From Pseudomonadota bacterium (GTDB lineage: Bacteria; Pseudomonadota; Alphaproteobacteria; Acetobacterales; Acetobacteraceae), in the NCBI GenBank assembly GCA_021846225.1, contig JAJZCG010000010.1:1-46346 (forward strand): a stretch of DNA of 46,346 nucleotides. The letters run 5' to 3'. Position numbers and translations under genes: made by a program. The notes below the pieces were generated by a model. That model had not been told where the DNA came from and did no database searches. It saw only the letters and a program-made list of their open reading frames with translations. Of the stretch, positions 7,857 to 18,063 are shown in pieces (within the stretch, counting starts at the first letter, position 1; every line of letters begins with the position of its first letter).

Positions 7857-8126
7857 TCAGCGGCGCAGGCTCAACCGGCCGATCAGGTCCTGGTAGCGCT
7901 TCACATTCTTGCGCTTCAGGTAATCCAGCAGCGAGCGGCGCTGGCCAACCAGCACGAGCAGGCCACGGCGCGAATGGAAGTCCTTCGCGTGGGTCTTGAG
8001 ATGCTCGGTAAGGTTGGAGATGCGCTCGGAGAGCAGGGCAACCTGCACTTCGGGGCTGCCGGTGTCATGTTCGGCGGTCGCGTATTCGGCAATCAGCGCC
8101 GTGCGGCGCTCTGGCGTAATCGACAT
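7857..8126 (-). CDS. rpsO: 30S ribosomal protein S15
   Basis: An 89-aa protein of standard length with the S15 signature region [17 protein letters not shown] and [16 protein letters not shown]. It is a primary 16S rRNA binder in the 30S platform. ATG at 8126 (MSITPERR) has GAAGGAT about eight bases upstream, so the longer frame reaching 8177 is not used. It follows truB by 11 bp, the common truB-rpsO pairing. The usual downstream pnp gene is absent; two structured repeats and two terminator-like hairpins follow instead. Confidence 0.97.
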   Translation of the reverse strand: MSITPERRTALIAEYATAEHDTGSPEVQVALLSERISNLTEHLKTHAKDFHSRRGLLVLVGQRRSLLDYLKRKNVKRYQDLIGRLSLRR

Positions 8127-8137
8127 CGTGATATCCT

Positions 8138-9073
8138 TCACGAAAATTGTTGAATCAACCGCTCCGGCTTCAGCCACCCATCGGAGAGTCGGGCCAGTGC
8201 CAGAACGCGCCCCGCCGCCAGTACGCGAACCAGCCCTTCATCGGGATTGGCGGCATCTGGAATCCGCCCCATCAGGTCGACCAGGTTAATCGGCTGGCCT
8301 TGTGAGAGGGCATGAGCCTCAACTGCCGTCAGGGCCAGTGCCGGGATGTCGTCCAGCGCGGTCTCGAGCGGCCGAACAAGCTCGGCAAGTGCGCCCGGCG
8401 TATGCGACGGATCGAGGATCGTGTCCATACCAACCGCCATGTTTTCCAGGAATGGCCCCACGCGCAGCCGCCGCAGCACCACGATATGCCCCACCGTGCC
8501 GCAGGCCCGCGCCAGGTCGCGCGCCAGCGAGCGCATATAAACCCCCTTGCCGGACTCCACTTCAAACTCGGCCGTGTCGGCATCGGGGCGGCCGATCAGC
8601 TCAAAACGGTCCACCTGCGCGGGGCGCGGCGGCAATTCCGGCGGCGCCCCGGCCCGCGCCAGGTCATAGGCGCGCTCGCCATCAACCTTGATGGCCGAAA
8701 ACGCCGGCGGAATCTGCATGATACTGCCCCGGAACGCCGGCAGCGCCGCCTGTATCTGCTCATCCGTGGGGCGCGCATCGGAGGTCGCCGTCACCGCGCC
8801 CTCGGCATCATCAGTGTCGCGCGCCTCGCCAAAGCGGATGGTGAAATGGTAAAGCTTGGTGCCATCCATTACATACGGCACGGTTTTGGTCGCGTTGCCC
8901 AAAGCGATCGGCAGAATACCGGTGGCCAGCGGGTCCAGCGTGCCGCCGTGCCCTGCCTTCTGCGCATCCAGCGCGCGCTTCACCTTATTCACCGCCTGCG
9001 TGCTGGTAATCCCCTGGGGTTTATCCAGAATCAGCCAGCCGTCGATCTTGCGGCCACGCTTTTGTTTAGCCAT
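8138..9073 (-). CDS. truB: tRNA pseudouridine(55) synthase TruB
   Basis: A 311-aa enzyme that makes pseudouridine 55 in the T-arm of most tRNAs. The catalytic motif [16 protein letters not shown] carries the nucleophilic Asp (about residue 44), preceded by [33 protein letters not shown] and [11 protein letters not shown] are further TruB blocks, and a PUA-like C-terminus follows. ATG at 9073 (MAKQKRGRK) with an upstream GGA is preferred to an in-frame TTG at 9088. It is transcribed with rpsO and is divergent from the cpaE-like gene. Confidence 0.95.
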   Translation of the reverse strand: MAKQKRGRKIDGWLILDKPQGITSTQAVNKVKRALDAQKAGHGGTLDPLATGILPIALGNATKTVPYVMDGTKLYHFTIRFGEARDTDDAEGAVTATSDARPTDEQIQAALPAFRGSIMQIPPAFSAIKVDGERAYDLARAGAPPELPPRPAQVDRFELIGRPDADTAEFEVESGKGVYMRSLARDLARACGTVGHIVVLRRLRVGPFLENMAVGMDTILDPSHTPGALAELVRPLETALDDIPALALTAVEAHALSQGQPINLVDLMGRIPDAANPDEGLVRVLAAGRVLALARLSDGWLKPERLIQQFS

Positions 9074-9278
9074 ATTAAATCCAATCAAGAATGAGACACG
9101 GCTGATAGCGAAAGCCGCGCGCCGCGAAAAGCCATGAGCTGCGAAAAGCCATGCGCCTCAGACATTTATTCATATTTTTTCCACCCAAGGTTGCCCGTTA
9201 ACCCCGCGGCAACTTGGTTCTGTTGAAAAAGACATGTCGGCGACAAGTCCGGCGCCCCTCACCAGGAGGATTGCCCAC
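9074..9278. promoter_or_regulatory. Divergent truB/cpaE intergenic region with a 17-bp direct repeat
   Basis: GCGAAAAGCCATG occurs at 9124-9136 and 9141-9153, a 17-bp period, with a related GCGAAAGCC just before. An AT-rich stretch (about 9165-9182) follows. The region must hold promoters for both directions, but I could not place convincing -35/-10 pairs. AGGAGG at about 9262 is the ribosome-binding site that fixes the cpaE start. Confidence 0.45.
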
Positions 9279-10544
9279 ATGTCAGATATAGGCACGTCAG
9301 ATACAGGCACGTCAGGTATAATTTTTTCAAAACATCCCCTCTCGCGCGTGGCGCCCTCCTATCCTGCCGCCTTCGGGCCGCCGCTGTCCCAGCCGCAGGC
9401 CCTGCCCAAACGGGAAAAATTCATCGGCTTCGCGTCTGATGCGGCAAGCGCGGCCCTGCTGCACCGGGTACTCTCGCCCTACCTGCATGATAACAACCAG
9501 ATCCATGTGGTCGATTTCTGCACAAGCCTGGGCATTCTCGCAGCCATGACCACGCCCGAAATCGTGATCATCGACGTTTCCGGCGAGGACCAGCCGATCA
9601 ACGCCATCATGGAGCTTGCCGAGGTGGTCGAGGCCGGGACGACCGTGCTGGCCATCGGCGAGACCATGAACGTGAATTTCTACCGCACCGTGACCAAGGG
9701 CATGGGAGTCAAGGAGTATCTCCCCAAACCGCTCAACCCGGCGAGTCTGGAGGAGAATTTCCTGCCCATCATCCGCAACATGGCCCAGGAGACCGGCAGC
9801 CGGCGCAACGGGCGGCTCGTGGTGTTCACCGGCACACGCGGCGGCGCCGGCACTTCCACCGTCGCCACCAACCTCGCTTGGCTGATCGGCAATGAATTGC
9901 ACCGCCACACCGCGCTGGTGGATGCCGACCTGCACACCGGCACCATCGCACTCAACCTTAATCTCAACGCCAACAACGGGCTGGGAACCGCGCTGGCGGT
10001 GCCCGAGCGGGTGGACCAGCTGCTGCTGGAGCGTTCCATGCAACCGGCGGGGGACCGTTTGCATGTCCTCGCCGGGCAGGAAGGTTTGGGCAAGGACTTT
10101 GACTACAAGCCCGGCAGCGGCGCAACGCTCGTCAGGGCGCTGCACGCGCGGTATAATTTTGTCGTGATGGATACCGGCAACCGGCTTTCCGCCTTCTCGC
10201 GCGACCTCATGAGCCTGCCGCAGCAGCGCGTCATCGTCATGGACCCGAGCATGATCTCCGTGCGCAACCTTGAGCGGCTGCAAGCCCTGGCGCGCAATTA
10301 TCCCCAAACCTCCCGGCCGCTTGTTGTACTTAACAAGGCGCAGGTGCCGGGCGGGCTCTCCCAGAGCTATCTGGAGCAGAATATGGGGATGCGCTTCGAC
10401 GCGGTGATCCCCGACCTGCCGCGGATCGTGCCCAAGGCGAGCCAGTTCGGCACCCCGGCGGCCTCGGTGCGCGGCCCCTTCCGCGATGCGATCGCCACCC
10501 TGGCCAAGGCGCTGGGCGCAACGCCTTCAACAGAGGCGCCATAA
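9279..10544 (+). CDS. cpaE: CpaE-like pseudoreceiver-MinD/ParA ATPase
   Basis: A 421-aa protein of the CpaE (TadZ) type, which places Flp/Tad pilus machinery at the cell pole in Caulobacter. A receiver-like domain (about residues 45-175, with IVIIDVSGED and EYLPKPLN) precedes a MinD/ParA ATPase with a deviant Walker A, GTRGGAGTSTVATN, a switch region ALVDADLHTGTIALNL and FVVMDTGN. ATG at 9279 is chosen over ATG at 9234 because AGGAGG lies nine bases upstream. The first residues are a short repeat (SDIGT, SDTGT). No tad or cpa genes are nearby, so either the pilus genes are elsewhere or this copy has another positioning role. Confidence 0.8.
   Translation: MSDIGTSDTGTSGIIFSKHPLSRVAPSYPAAFGPPLSQPQALPKREKFIGFASDAASAALLHRVLSPYLHDNNQIHVVDFCTSLGILAAMTTPEIVIIDVSGEDQPINAIMELAEVVEAGTTVLAIGETMNVNFYRTVTKGMGVKEYLPKPLNPASLEENFLPIIRNMAQETGSRRNGRLVVFTGTRGGAGTSTVATNLAWLIGNELHRHTALVDADLHTGTIALNLNLNANNGLGTALAVPERVDQLLLERSMQPAGDRLHVLAGQEGLGKDFDYKPGSGATLVRALHARYNFVVMDTGNRLSAFSRDLMSLPQQRVIVMDPSMISVRNLERLQALARNYPQTSRPLVVLNKAQVPGGLSQSYLEQNMGMRFDAVIPDLPRIVPKASQFGTPAASVRGPFRDAIATLAKALGATPSTEAP
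9282..9320 (+). repeat. 15-bp in-frame repeat at the cpaE N-terminus
   Basis: TCAGATATAGGCACG (9282-9296) and TCAGATACAGGCACG (9297-9311) are followed by a partial third unit, TCAGGTATA. They encode SDIGT, SDTGT and SGI directly after the start codon. The repeat is in frame, so copy number changes would alter only the N-terminal tail. Confidence 0.85.
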
Positions 10545-10556
10545 GCCGGGGATTAG

Positions 10557-13064
<2,508 letters not shown>

Positions 13065-13076
13065 GGCGCCATCGGC

Positions 13077-13119
13077 CTGCCCCTTCAGCCCGCCGCGAAT
13101 GCGGCGGCGTTAGGGGCAG
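13077..13119. terminator. Strong two-part hairpin between convergent gyrB and nadK
   Basis: The outer stem is CTGCCCCT (13077-13084) with AGGGGCAG (13112-13119), and the inner stem is CCGCCGC/GCGGCGG around GAAT. It sits 12 bp after the gyrB stop and 4 bp past the nadK stop. No T-run follows on either strand, so it is a terminator by position and stability only. Confidence 0.65.
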
Positions 13120-13123
13120 GACG

Positions 13124-13882
13124 CTATACCGTAAACTGCTCGGTGATAATGCGTTCGGAGAGGGCGCGGTCAGGGTCGAAGAGGACGGTCGCGCCGACGC
13201 TGCGATCCTCGCTGACCGCGACGGAGACGACGTTGCGGACCTCGGTAAAATCCGCCACCGCGGCGACAGGACGTTTATCCGGCTCCAGAATCTCAAACAG
13301 CACATCCACCGTGGAGGGCAGCAGCGCGCCGCGCCAACGCCTGGGGCGGAAGGCGGAGATGGGGGTGAGCGGCAGCAGATTGGCGCTGAGCGGGATGATG
13401 GGCCCGTGAGCGGAAAGATTATAGGCGGTCGAACCGGCGGGGGTGGCAATCAGCACGCCATCGCAGATCAGTTCTTCCAGGCGCACGGTATGGTCCACAT
13501 GGATGCGGATTTTGGCGGCCTGGCGCAGCTGGCGGAGCAATGAGACCTCATTGAGGGCCATGGCCTCTTCCACCACGCCCGAGGCGGTGATGGCGTGCAT
13601 GCGCAACGGATGGAGAATGCTGGGATGCGCGCGGGCAATGCGCTCCTCCAGGCCGGGCTCCAGGAATTCGTTCATCATGAAGCCGACAGAGCCGCAGTTC
13701 ATGCCGTAAACGGGTTGATCGGTGCCCAGAACCTTATGCAGACATTCGAGCATCAGCCCGTCGCCGCCCAGGGCGACGATGACATCTGCCTCACGCTGAT
13801 CGCAATTGCCATAAATGGCGGTCAGGCGCGCCTGGGCGGCCTCGGCGATCTCGGTGCGCGCCGCGATGAAGGCGATTTTCAA
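13124..13882 (-). CDS. nadK: NAD kinase
   Basis: A 252-aa NAD(+) kinase that makes NADP+ from NAD+ and ATP. It shows the GGDG motif ([14 protein letters not shown]), the [11 protein letters not shown] block and the [23 protein letters not shown] signature. The frame is open much further upstream, but the family N-terminus (KIAFIAAR) begins at a TTG codon at 13882, and no ATG or GTG lies between it and the catalytic core. That TTG overlaps the nitrilase stop as TTGA, with GGAAG five bases before it, so the start is a coupled TTG. It is the last gene of a long minus-strand run. Confidence 0.92.
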   Translation of the reverse strand: MKIAFIAARTEIAEAAQARLTAIYGNCDQREADVIVALGGDGLMLECLHKVLGTDQPVYGMNCGSVGFMMNEFLEPGLEERIARAHPSILHPLRMHAITASGVVEEAMALNEVSLLRQLRQAAKIRIHVDHTVRLEELICDGVLIATPAGSTAYNLSAHGPIIPLSANLLPLTPISAFRPRRWRGALLPSTVDVLFEILEPDKRPVAAVADFTEVRNVVSVAVSEDRSVGATVLFDPDRALSERIITEQFTV

Positions 13883-14709
13883 ACGAGCTTCCGGTGTTCG
13901 AGCACCGGCATGTTGGCGCGCACGCGGGCGGTGAAGGTTTTGTCGATGCGCGCGGTGGCCCAGCCGATGCCGTCGGAGGCTTTGGCGACGACATGCCCCC
14001 AGGGGTCGAGGATCATGGAATGGCCGTAGGTGGCGCGGTCCTCGCCGTCGGCATCGCGGTGGATGCCGGTGCAGGCGGGGGCTGCGAACCAGCATTGCGT
14101 CTCGATCGCGCGGGCGCGCAGCAGCACCTCCCAATGGTCCTTGCCGGTTTGCAGGGTGAAGGCGGCGGGCAGAATGATGAGGTCAACGTTCTTGCGGCGC
14201 AGGGCAAGGAAGAGTTCGGGAAAGCGCAGATCGTAGCAAATGGCGAGGCCGATATGCGTGCCGCCAGCGTGGCAGGTGACAACCTCCTCCCCGGCGCCGT
14301 AGGTCGCACTTTCACGGTAGCCTTGGCCGTCGGGGGTGGTGATGTCAAACAAATGGATTTTGCGGTAGCGGGCGAGTTCAACGCCTACGGGGCTGAACAC
14401 CAGGCTGGTGTTATAAAGCCGCTCCCCCGCAAGCTCGCCGATGGAGCCGCCGTGGATGTGGATGCCGTTGGTCTCGGCCATCTGGCGCAGGAACTCATAG
14501 GCCGGGCCGCCCATCTCACCGGCGGCGGGCAGCGCCTCGGCGGCGGCGAATTTCTGCTCGCGGCTGCCGCCCAGGCAGGACCACATTTCCGGCAGGGCGA
14601 TGAGGTCCGGCTTGTCCGCCGCGATCGCGCCCTCAATCAGGGCGCGGGCCTGGGCGATGTTCTGTGCTTTGTCCGCCCCTGGGGACATTTGAATCACGCT
14701 CATGCGCAT
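13879..14709 (-). CDS. Carbon-nitrogen hydrolase (Nit1/2-type omega-amidase)
   Basis: A 276-aa nitrilase-superfamily enzyme with the full Glu-Lys-Cys triad: Glu41 in IALPEMW, Lys117 in YRKIHLFD and Cys158 in [12 protein letters not shown]. Sequence style ([31 protein letters not shown]) matches the Nit1/Nit2-like group. Those enzymes repair deaminated glutathione or hydrolyse omega-amides such as alpha-ketoglutaramate. The start is ATG at 14709 behind AGGAG. It lies 36 bp after the methyltransferase gene and is coupled to nadK by a TTGA overlap. The precise substrate is inferred from the group. Confidence 0.87.
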   Translation of the reverse strand: MRMSVIQMSPGADKAQNIAQARALIEGAIAADKPDLIALPEMWSCLGGSREQKFAAAEALPAAGEMGGPAYEFLRQMAETNGIHIHGGSIGELAGERLYNTSLVFSPVGVELARYRKIHLFDITTPDGQGYRESATYGAGEEVVTCHAGGTHIGLAICYDLRFPELFLALRRKNVDLIILPAAFTLQTGKDHWEVLLRARAIETQCWFAAPACTGIHRDADGEDRATYGHSMILDPWGHVVAKASDGIGWATARIDKTFTARVRANMPVLEHRKLV

Positions 14710-14745
14710 ATGTCCGCTCTCCTTTAATCTGGGCCGAACATAGCT

Positions 14746-15480
14746 TTAATCCGCGGCGCTGACCACGGCCAGCAGCGAGAGGCCAAAGGGCAGATTGGCC
14801 CGTGGCAAAACCCAGGCCTCCGCGCCGAACACCCGGGTGAACAGGGCGTTCACCGGCCCCGGGGGGATGCTGGTGCCGCTGGACTGCCGCGCGCCGCGCA
14901 GCCGCTCCAGCCAGCGCAGCGCAAAGGCGAGCGGGGCCAGTGCCATGTTCATGAAGCTGAGCTTTTGCACCCGCAGCCCGGCGGCGCGCAGCTTGGCCGT
15001 CAGCTCAGCGCTGGTGTAGCGGCGCTTGTGGTGCAAGGCGATATCGTGCGGGCCGAACAGGAAGGGATGCGCCGGCACGGTGATGAGCGCACGCCCGCCC
15101 GGCGCCAACAGACCGCGGATTGCACGCAGAGCGGCTTCGTCCGCCTCGACATGCTCCAGCACATCGAACAGGCAGACGAGATCGAATTCATGACCGTCAA
15201 AGGGCAGATCCTCAGGCAGAATGCCGTGGTGGACGGTAGCCTCCCCTCCTCTAGCTTTGGAAATCTCCCGCGCGGTCTCGTTCATCTCAACCGCGGTGAC
15301 GCTGCCGAATTTGGCCAGCAACGCGAAATTGCCGCCCGTGCCCGAGCCGAGTTCAAGGATTCGCGCGTTGGCCGGCAGCCTCAGGCCGCCGATGAGCGCA
15401 CCCAGGATGCGCCGCCGCCCGGCAAACCACCAGTGCCGCGCCTCGACCGCCGCCATATCGAGATAGGCTTCAGGCTCCAT
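14746..15480 (-). CDS. SAM-dependent class I methyltransferase
   Basis: A 244-aa methyltransferase. Motif I is ILELGSGTGGNFALL (about residues 40-54), with FDLVCLFDVLEHVEADEAALR and GGRALITVPAHPFLFGPHD downstream. The preceding HWWFAGRRRIL segment is common in methyltransferases of glycan clusters. ATG at 15480 (MEPEAYLDMAA) overlaps the end of the polyprenol glycosyltransferase gene by 11 bp; the longer reading frame is rejected because its extra residues are antisense to that gene. The substrate is unknown. Its coupling to GtrB- and GT-C-type genes suggests it methylates a polyprenol-linked or exported sugar, or a partner lipid. Confidence 0.85.
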   Translation of the reverse strand: MEPEAYLDMAAVEARHWWFAGRRRILGALIGGLRLPANARILELGSGTGGNFALLAKFGSVTAVEMNETAREISKARGGEATVHHGILPEDLPFDGHEFDLVCLFDVLEHVEADEAALRAIRGLLAPGGRALITVPAHPFLFGPHDIALHHKRRYTSAELTAKLRAAGLRVQKLSFMNMALAPLAFALRWLERLRGARQSSGTSIPPGPVNALFTRVFGAEAWVLPRANLPFGLSLLAVVSAAD

Positions 15481-16414
15481 CAGAGCTCCCATAAGTTTTG
15501 CGGATGAGGTAGCTCGGCCGCTGTTTGGTCTCAACATAGATGCGGCCGATATATTCACCCAGCAGGCCGATGCTGATGAGCTGCACGCTGCCAAAAAAGG
15601 TGATGGCGACGAAGAGCGAGGCATAGCCTGGGACTTTGTTGCCAAATACCACGGTGTAGATAACGATATAGAGCGCGTAGAGGACCGTGCCCAGCGCGGT
15701 GAGCGCGCCGAGATACGTCCAGATTTTCAGCGGCGCGGTGGAGAAGCTGGTAAAGCCCTCCAGCGCAAAATTCCACAGCGCGAGGCCGGAGAATTTGCTC
15801 TCCCCCGCCGCGCGCGGGGCGCGGGTGTAGTCAATGGTGAGGGTGCGGAAACCGACCCAGGCGAACAGGCCCTTCATGAAGCGCTGGCGCTCAGGCAATT
15901 GTTTTAAGGCGTTGACCACCACGCGGTCCATGAGCCGGAAGTCACCCACGTTCTCGGGAATTTTCGTGTGCGACATGCGGTTGTGCAAACGGTAGAACCA
16001 GGCTGCGGTTTTACGCTTGAGCACGCCGTCGCTGGTGCGGTCCGTGCGCCGGGCCAGCACGACCTCGGCCCCCGCCCGCCAGGCGGCGAGCATCTGGGCG
16101 ATCAACTCCGGGGGGTCTTGCAGATCAGCATCAATGGGGATGACGGCGGCGCCGCGAGCCGCGTCGATCCCCGCTGTCAGCGCGGCTTCCTTGCCGAAAT
16201 TGCGTGAGAATTCGATGACACGGAAACGAGGGTCGGCCTGCGCCAAGGCGACGAGCTGCAGCAACGTGGTATCGGCGCTGCCATCATCGACGCAGATGAT
16301 TTCCCAGTCCGTTCCGGGGATGGCCTCCAGCACAGGCAGCAGCATGGCGCGGAAATGCGGAATCGCTTCGGCCTCGTTATAAAACGGGACGACGAGGGAG
16401 ACCAGCTCGGTCAT
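15470..16414 (-). CDS. GtrB/DPMS-type polyprenol-phosphate glycosyltransferase (GT2)
   Basis: A 314-aa inner-membrane GT2 enzyme of the GtrB/ArnC/dolichol-phosphate mannose synthase type. It would load a sugar from a nucleotide donor onto undecaprenyl phosphate at the cytosolic face. Visible features are SLVVPFYNEAEAIP, IICVDDGSADTT, the DXD-like IDADLQDPPE, RNFGKEAALTAG and two C-terminal membrane helices (about 228-255 and 262-288) followed by GEYIGRIYVETKQRPSYLI. Its start overlaps the stop of the upstream GT-C-like gene (ATGA). The pairing with two GT-C-like proteins resembles the gtrB/gtrC logic of O-antigen modification. Confidence 0.88.
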   Translation of the reverse strand: MTELVSLVVPFYNEAEAIPHFRAMLLPVLEAIPGTDWEIICVDDGSADTTLLQLVALAQADPRFRVIEFSRNFGKEAALTAGIDAARGAAVIPIDADLQDPPELIAQMLAAWRAGAEVVLARRTDRTSDGVLKRKTAAWFYRLHNRMSHTKIPENVGDFRLMDRVVVNALKQLPERQRFMKGLFAWVGFRTLTIDYTRAPRAAGESKFSGLALWNFALEGFTSFSTAPLKIWTYLGALTALGTVLYALYIVIYTVVFGNKVPGYASLFVAITFFGSVQLISIGLLGEYIGRIYVETKQRPSYLIRKTYGSSDGA

Positions 16415-18063
16415 GGCGCGGGCACGGTGAACACGGTTACGTCGTCGATCCTTTGTGCGTGCCAGTCAAGTGCCTGCATCTGCGCCATGATGTGAGCGCT
16501 GGTGCCGGGGCCCGCAACCACGAAATCCGTGTGGGTGGATTGGCAGAAACGGATGAAATCAGGCGTGAAGCCGGGGTAGTCCCGCCCGAAGTAGAACCGC
16601 AGGATGGGTTTGTCGGCTTGAATGGCGGCAGGCGGGTAGCCCAGATAACCGCCTGTTTGTGCGAAGCTGAAACGGCTTTCCTGCTGCCAGAAGGAGGATG
16701 GCCCCGTGATGCCAAAGGGGAGCAGCAAAAGGCGCGGGTGCGGACCTAGCGCCGCCTGAACATGGCCGGGACGAAAAAATGTCAGCGCCGGAGAGGGCGA
16801 TACAGGGTGCCACGCGGGCTTGAGTGAAAGGCAGGCCAGCGCGCCGGCGATAATGCGCAACCGCTGCGCGCGGGCTGCGACCCAGCCAGAGAGAATGATG
16901 GCAATCAGCAGGCTGCTGTAGAGCGCCATGCGAGAGGGTAGCGCCGCACCCAGCAAGGGCAGGTGCAGCAGCAAGGTCCAGGGCAGCGCAATGCCCGTGG
17001 CATGGCCCGCGATGTGTAATTCTGGCCCCAGGCTCGCCAACAGAACGACCGCCAGCACAATAAAAAGCAGCCGATATTCCGGGCGATGCCAGAAATTGCG
17101 GCACGCGATAAGAAGCAGCGCAATCACAGGCAGGCCAAGGTAGCCCGCCTGTTCGTCCAGCCCGCCGGAGAAGGTTTTGGTGAAGCGGTGGAACAACGCA
17201 CCGCCGTATGCGCTGGTTTTGGTGGGGAGGATGAAATTCAGCAGGTCGGTGGAGAAAATATAGGGCCATTGCGGAGGATGCGCGAGATCATACGGGCCGG
17301 TGAGCATGGCGTAGAGAATGGGGGCGCTGAGCAGCAGGGCAATGGGGGCGGCAAGCGTGAGATCTAACAGCAGGACGGCGAGCTGGGCGCGGCGCGGCGG
17401 CAGCAACCAAAAGGTCAGCGGCAGCGCGATGCCGCTGACCAAGGCGCTGGTCGCCAGAATTTCGGGGCAGATAAGAAATTGCGCGCCAAGCAGCAGACCG
17501 AATGCCACGACACTGAATGCGCGCCCAGACTTGCCGCGCATCCGGCGGACCACGGCCAGCAGCAGCAAAGGCAGCAGGCAGGTGAAATCAAGGTTCAGAT
17601 GGTCGATTGTCTGCGCTGCCTCGTAGGAGGAAAAGCCAAACAGCCAGCCGCCGATAAGCGCGGCGGGCGGGACCGCGAAAAGCTCAAGGCACAGCAGGTA
17701 AGCAGCAGCAGCAGCCAGCGCTGGTGCCGCAAGGGTGAGGACGTTGAAAGCCAGAATAGAGCCGCCCAGGAGCGTGAACGGCAGGCCCAATAATGCCAAC
17801 AACGGAACACTGGTGGTCCAGGCAAGGTTGAGACCTGCCGGCTGCCACAAAAGATGCGTTTGCAGAGAGGTGATGTGATGCGCGGCCGCCCAAGGCCAAT
17901 AGCTGAGGAACCACATGATCAACGAAGGGTCGGAACCCAGGCCGAGGACAGATTTTGTCAGCGGCGCGGCGTGGTCCAGATACAGCCAGGATTCGGCGGC
18001 GTAGGCGAGCAGCGCGGCCAGGTGCCAGCGCCAGGAGATTTTTTTGTCAACCACGGCCAACAC
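16411..18063 (-). CDS. Multi-pass GT-C-like membrane protein (paralogue 1)
   Basis: About 550 aa with roughly a dozen hydrophobic segments and a C-terminal soluble domain of about 110 aa. I recognise no named family with certainty. The first extracytoplasmic loop has LGLGSDPSLIMWFL, whose acidic residue fits the catalytic Asp of GT-C transferases. Blocks shared with the next gene include GFSSYEAAQ, LPTKTS, LPWTLLLHLPLLGAALPSR, LLLLPFGITGPSSFWQ and VVAGPGTS. The start is probably GTG (18063 or 18054), overlapping the paralogue's stop; the exact codon is unclear. Coupled to GtrB, it likely transfers a polyprenol-linked sugar on the periplasmic side. Confidence 0.7.
   Translation of the reverse strand: MLAVVDKKISWRWHLAALLAYAAESWLYLDHAAPLTKSVLGLGSDPSLIMWFLSYWPWAAAHHITSLQTHLLWQPAGLNLAWTTSVPLLALLGLPFTLLGGSILAFNVLTLAAPALAAAAAYLLCLELFAVPPAALIGGWLFGFSSYEAAQTIDHLNLDFTCLLPLLLLAVVRRMRGKSGRAFSVVAFGLLLGAQFLICPEILATSALVSGIALPLTFWLLPPRRAQLAVLLLDLTLAAPIALLLSAPILYAMLTGPYDLAHPPQWPYIFSTDLLNFILPTKTSAYGGALFHRFTKTFSGGLDEQAGYLGLPVIALLLIACRNFWHRPEYRLLFIVLAVVLLASLGPELHIAGHATGIALPWTLLLHLPLLGAALPSRMALYSSLLIAIILSGWVAARAQRLRIIAGALACLSLKPAWHPVSPSPALTFFRPGHVQAALGPHPRLLLLPFGITGPSSFWQQESRFSFAQTGGYLGYPPAAIQADKPILRFYFGRDYPGFTPDFIRFCQSTHTDFVVAGPGTSAHIMAQMQALDWHAQRIDDVTVFTVPAP

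Noticed and set aside
7654-7896. 80-codon plus-strand ORF with repeated peptide (RTSVATE-VNQPL)
   Set aside because: It is the translation of the type B repeat, whose 69-bp period happens to keep frame; it has no ribosome-binding site and runs antisense into rpsO. The related type A array does not keep frame.
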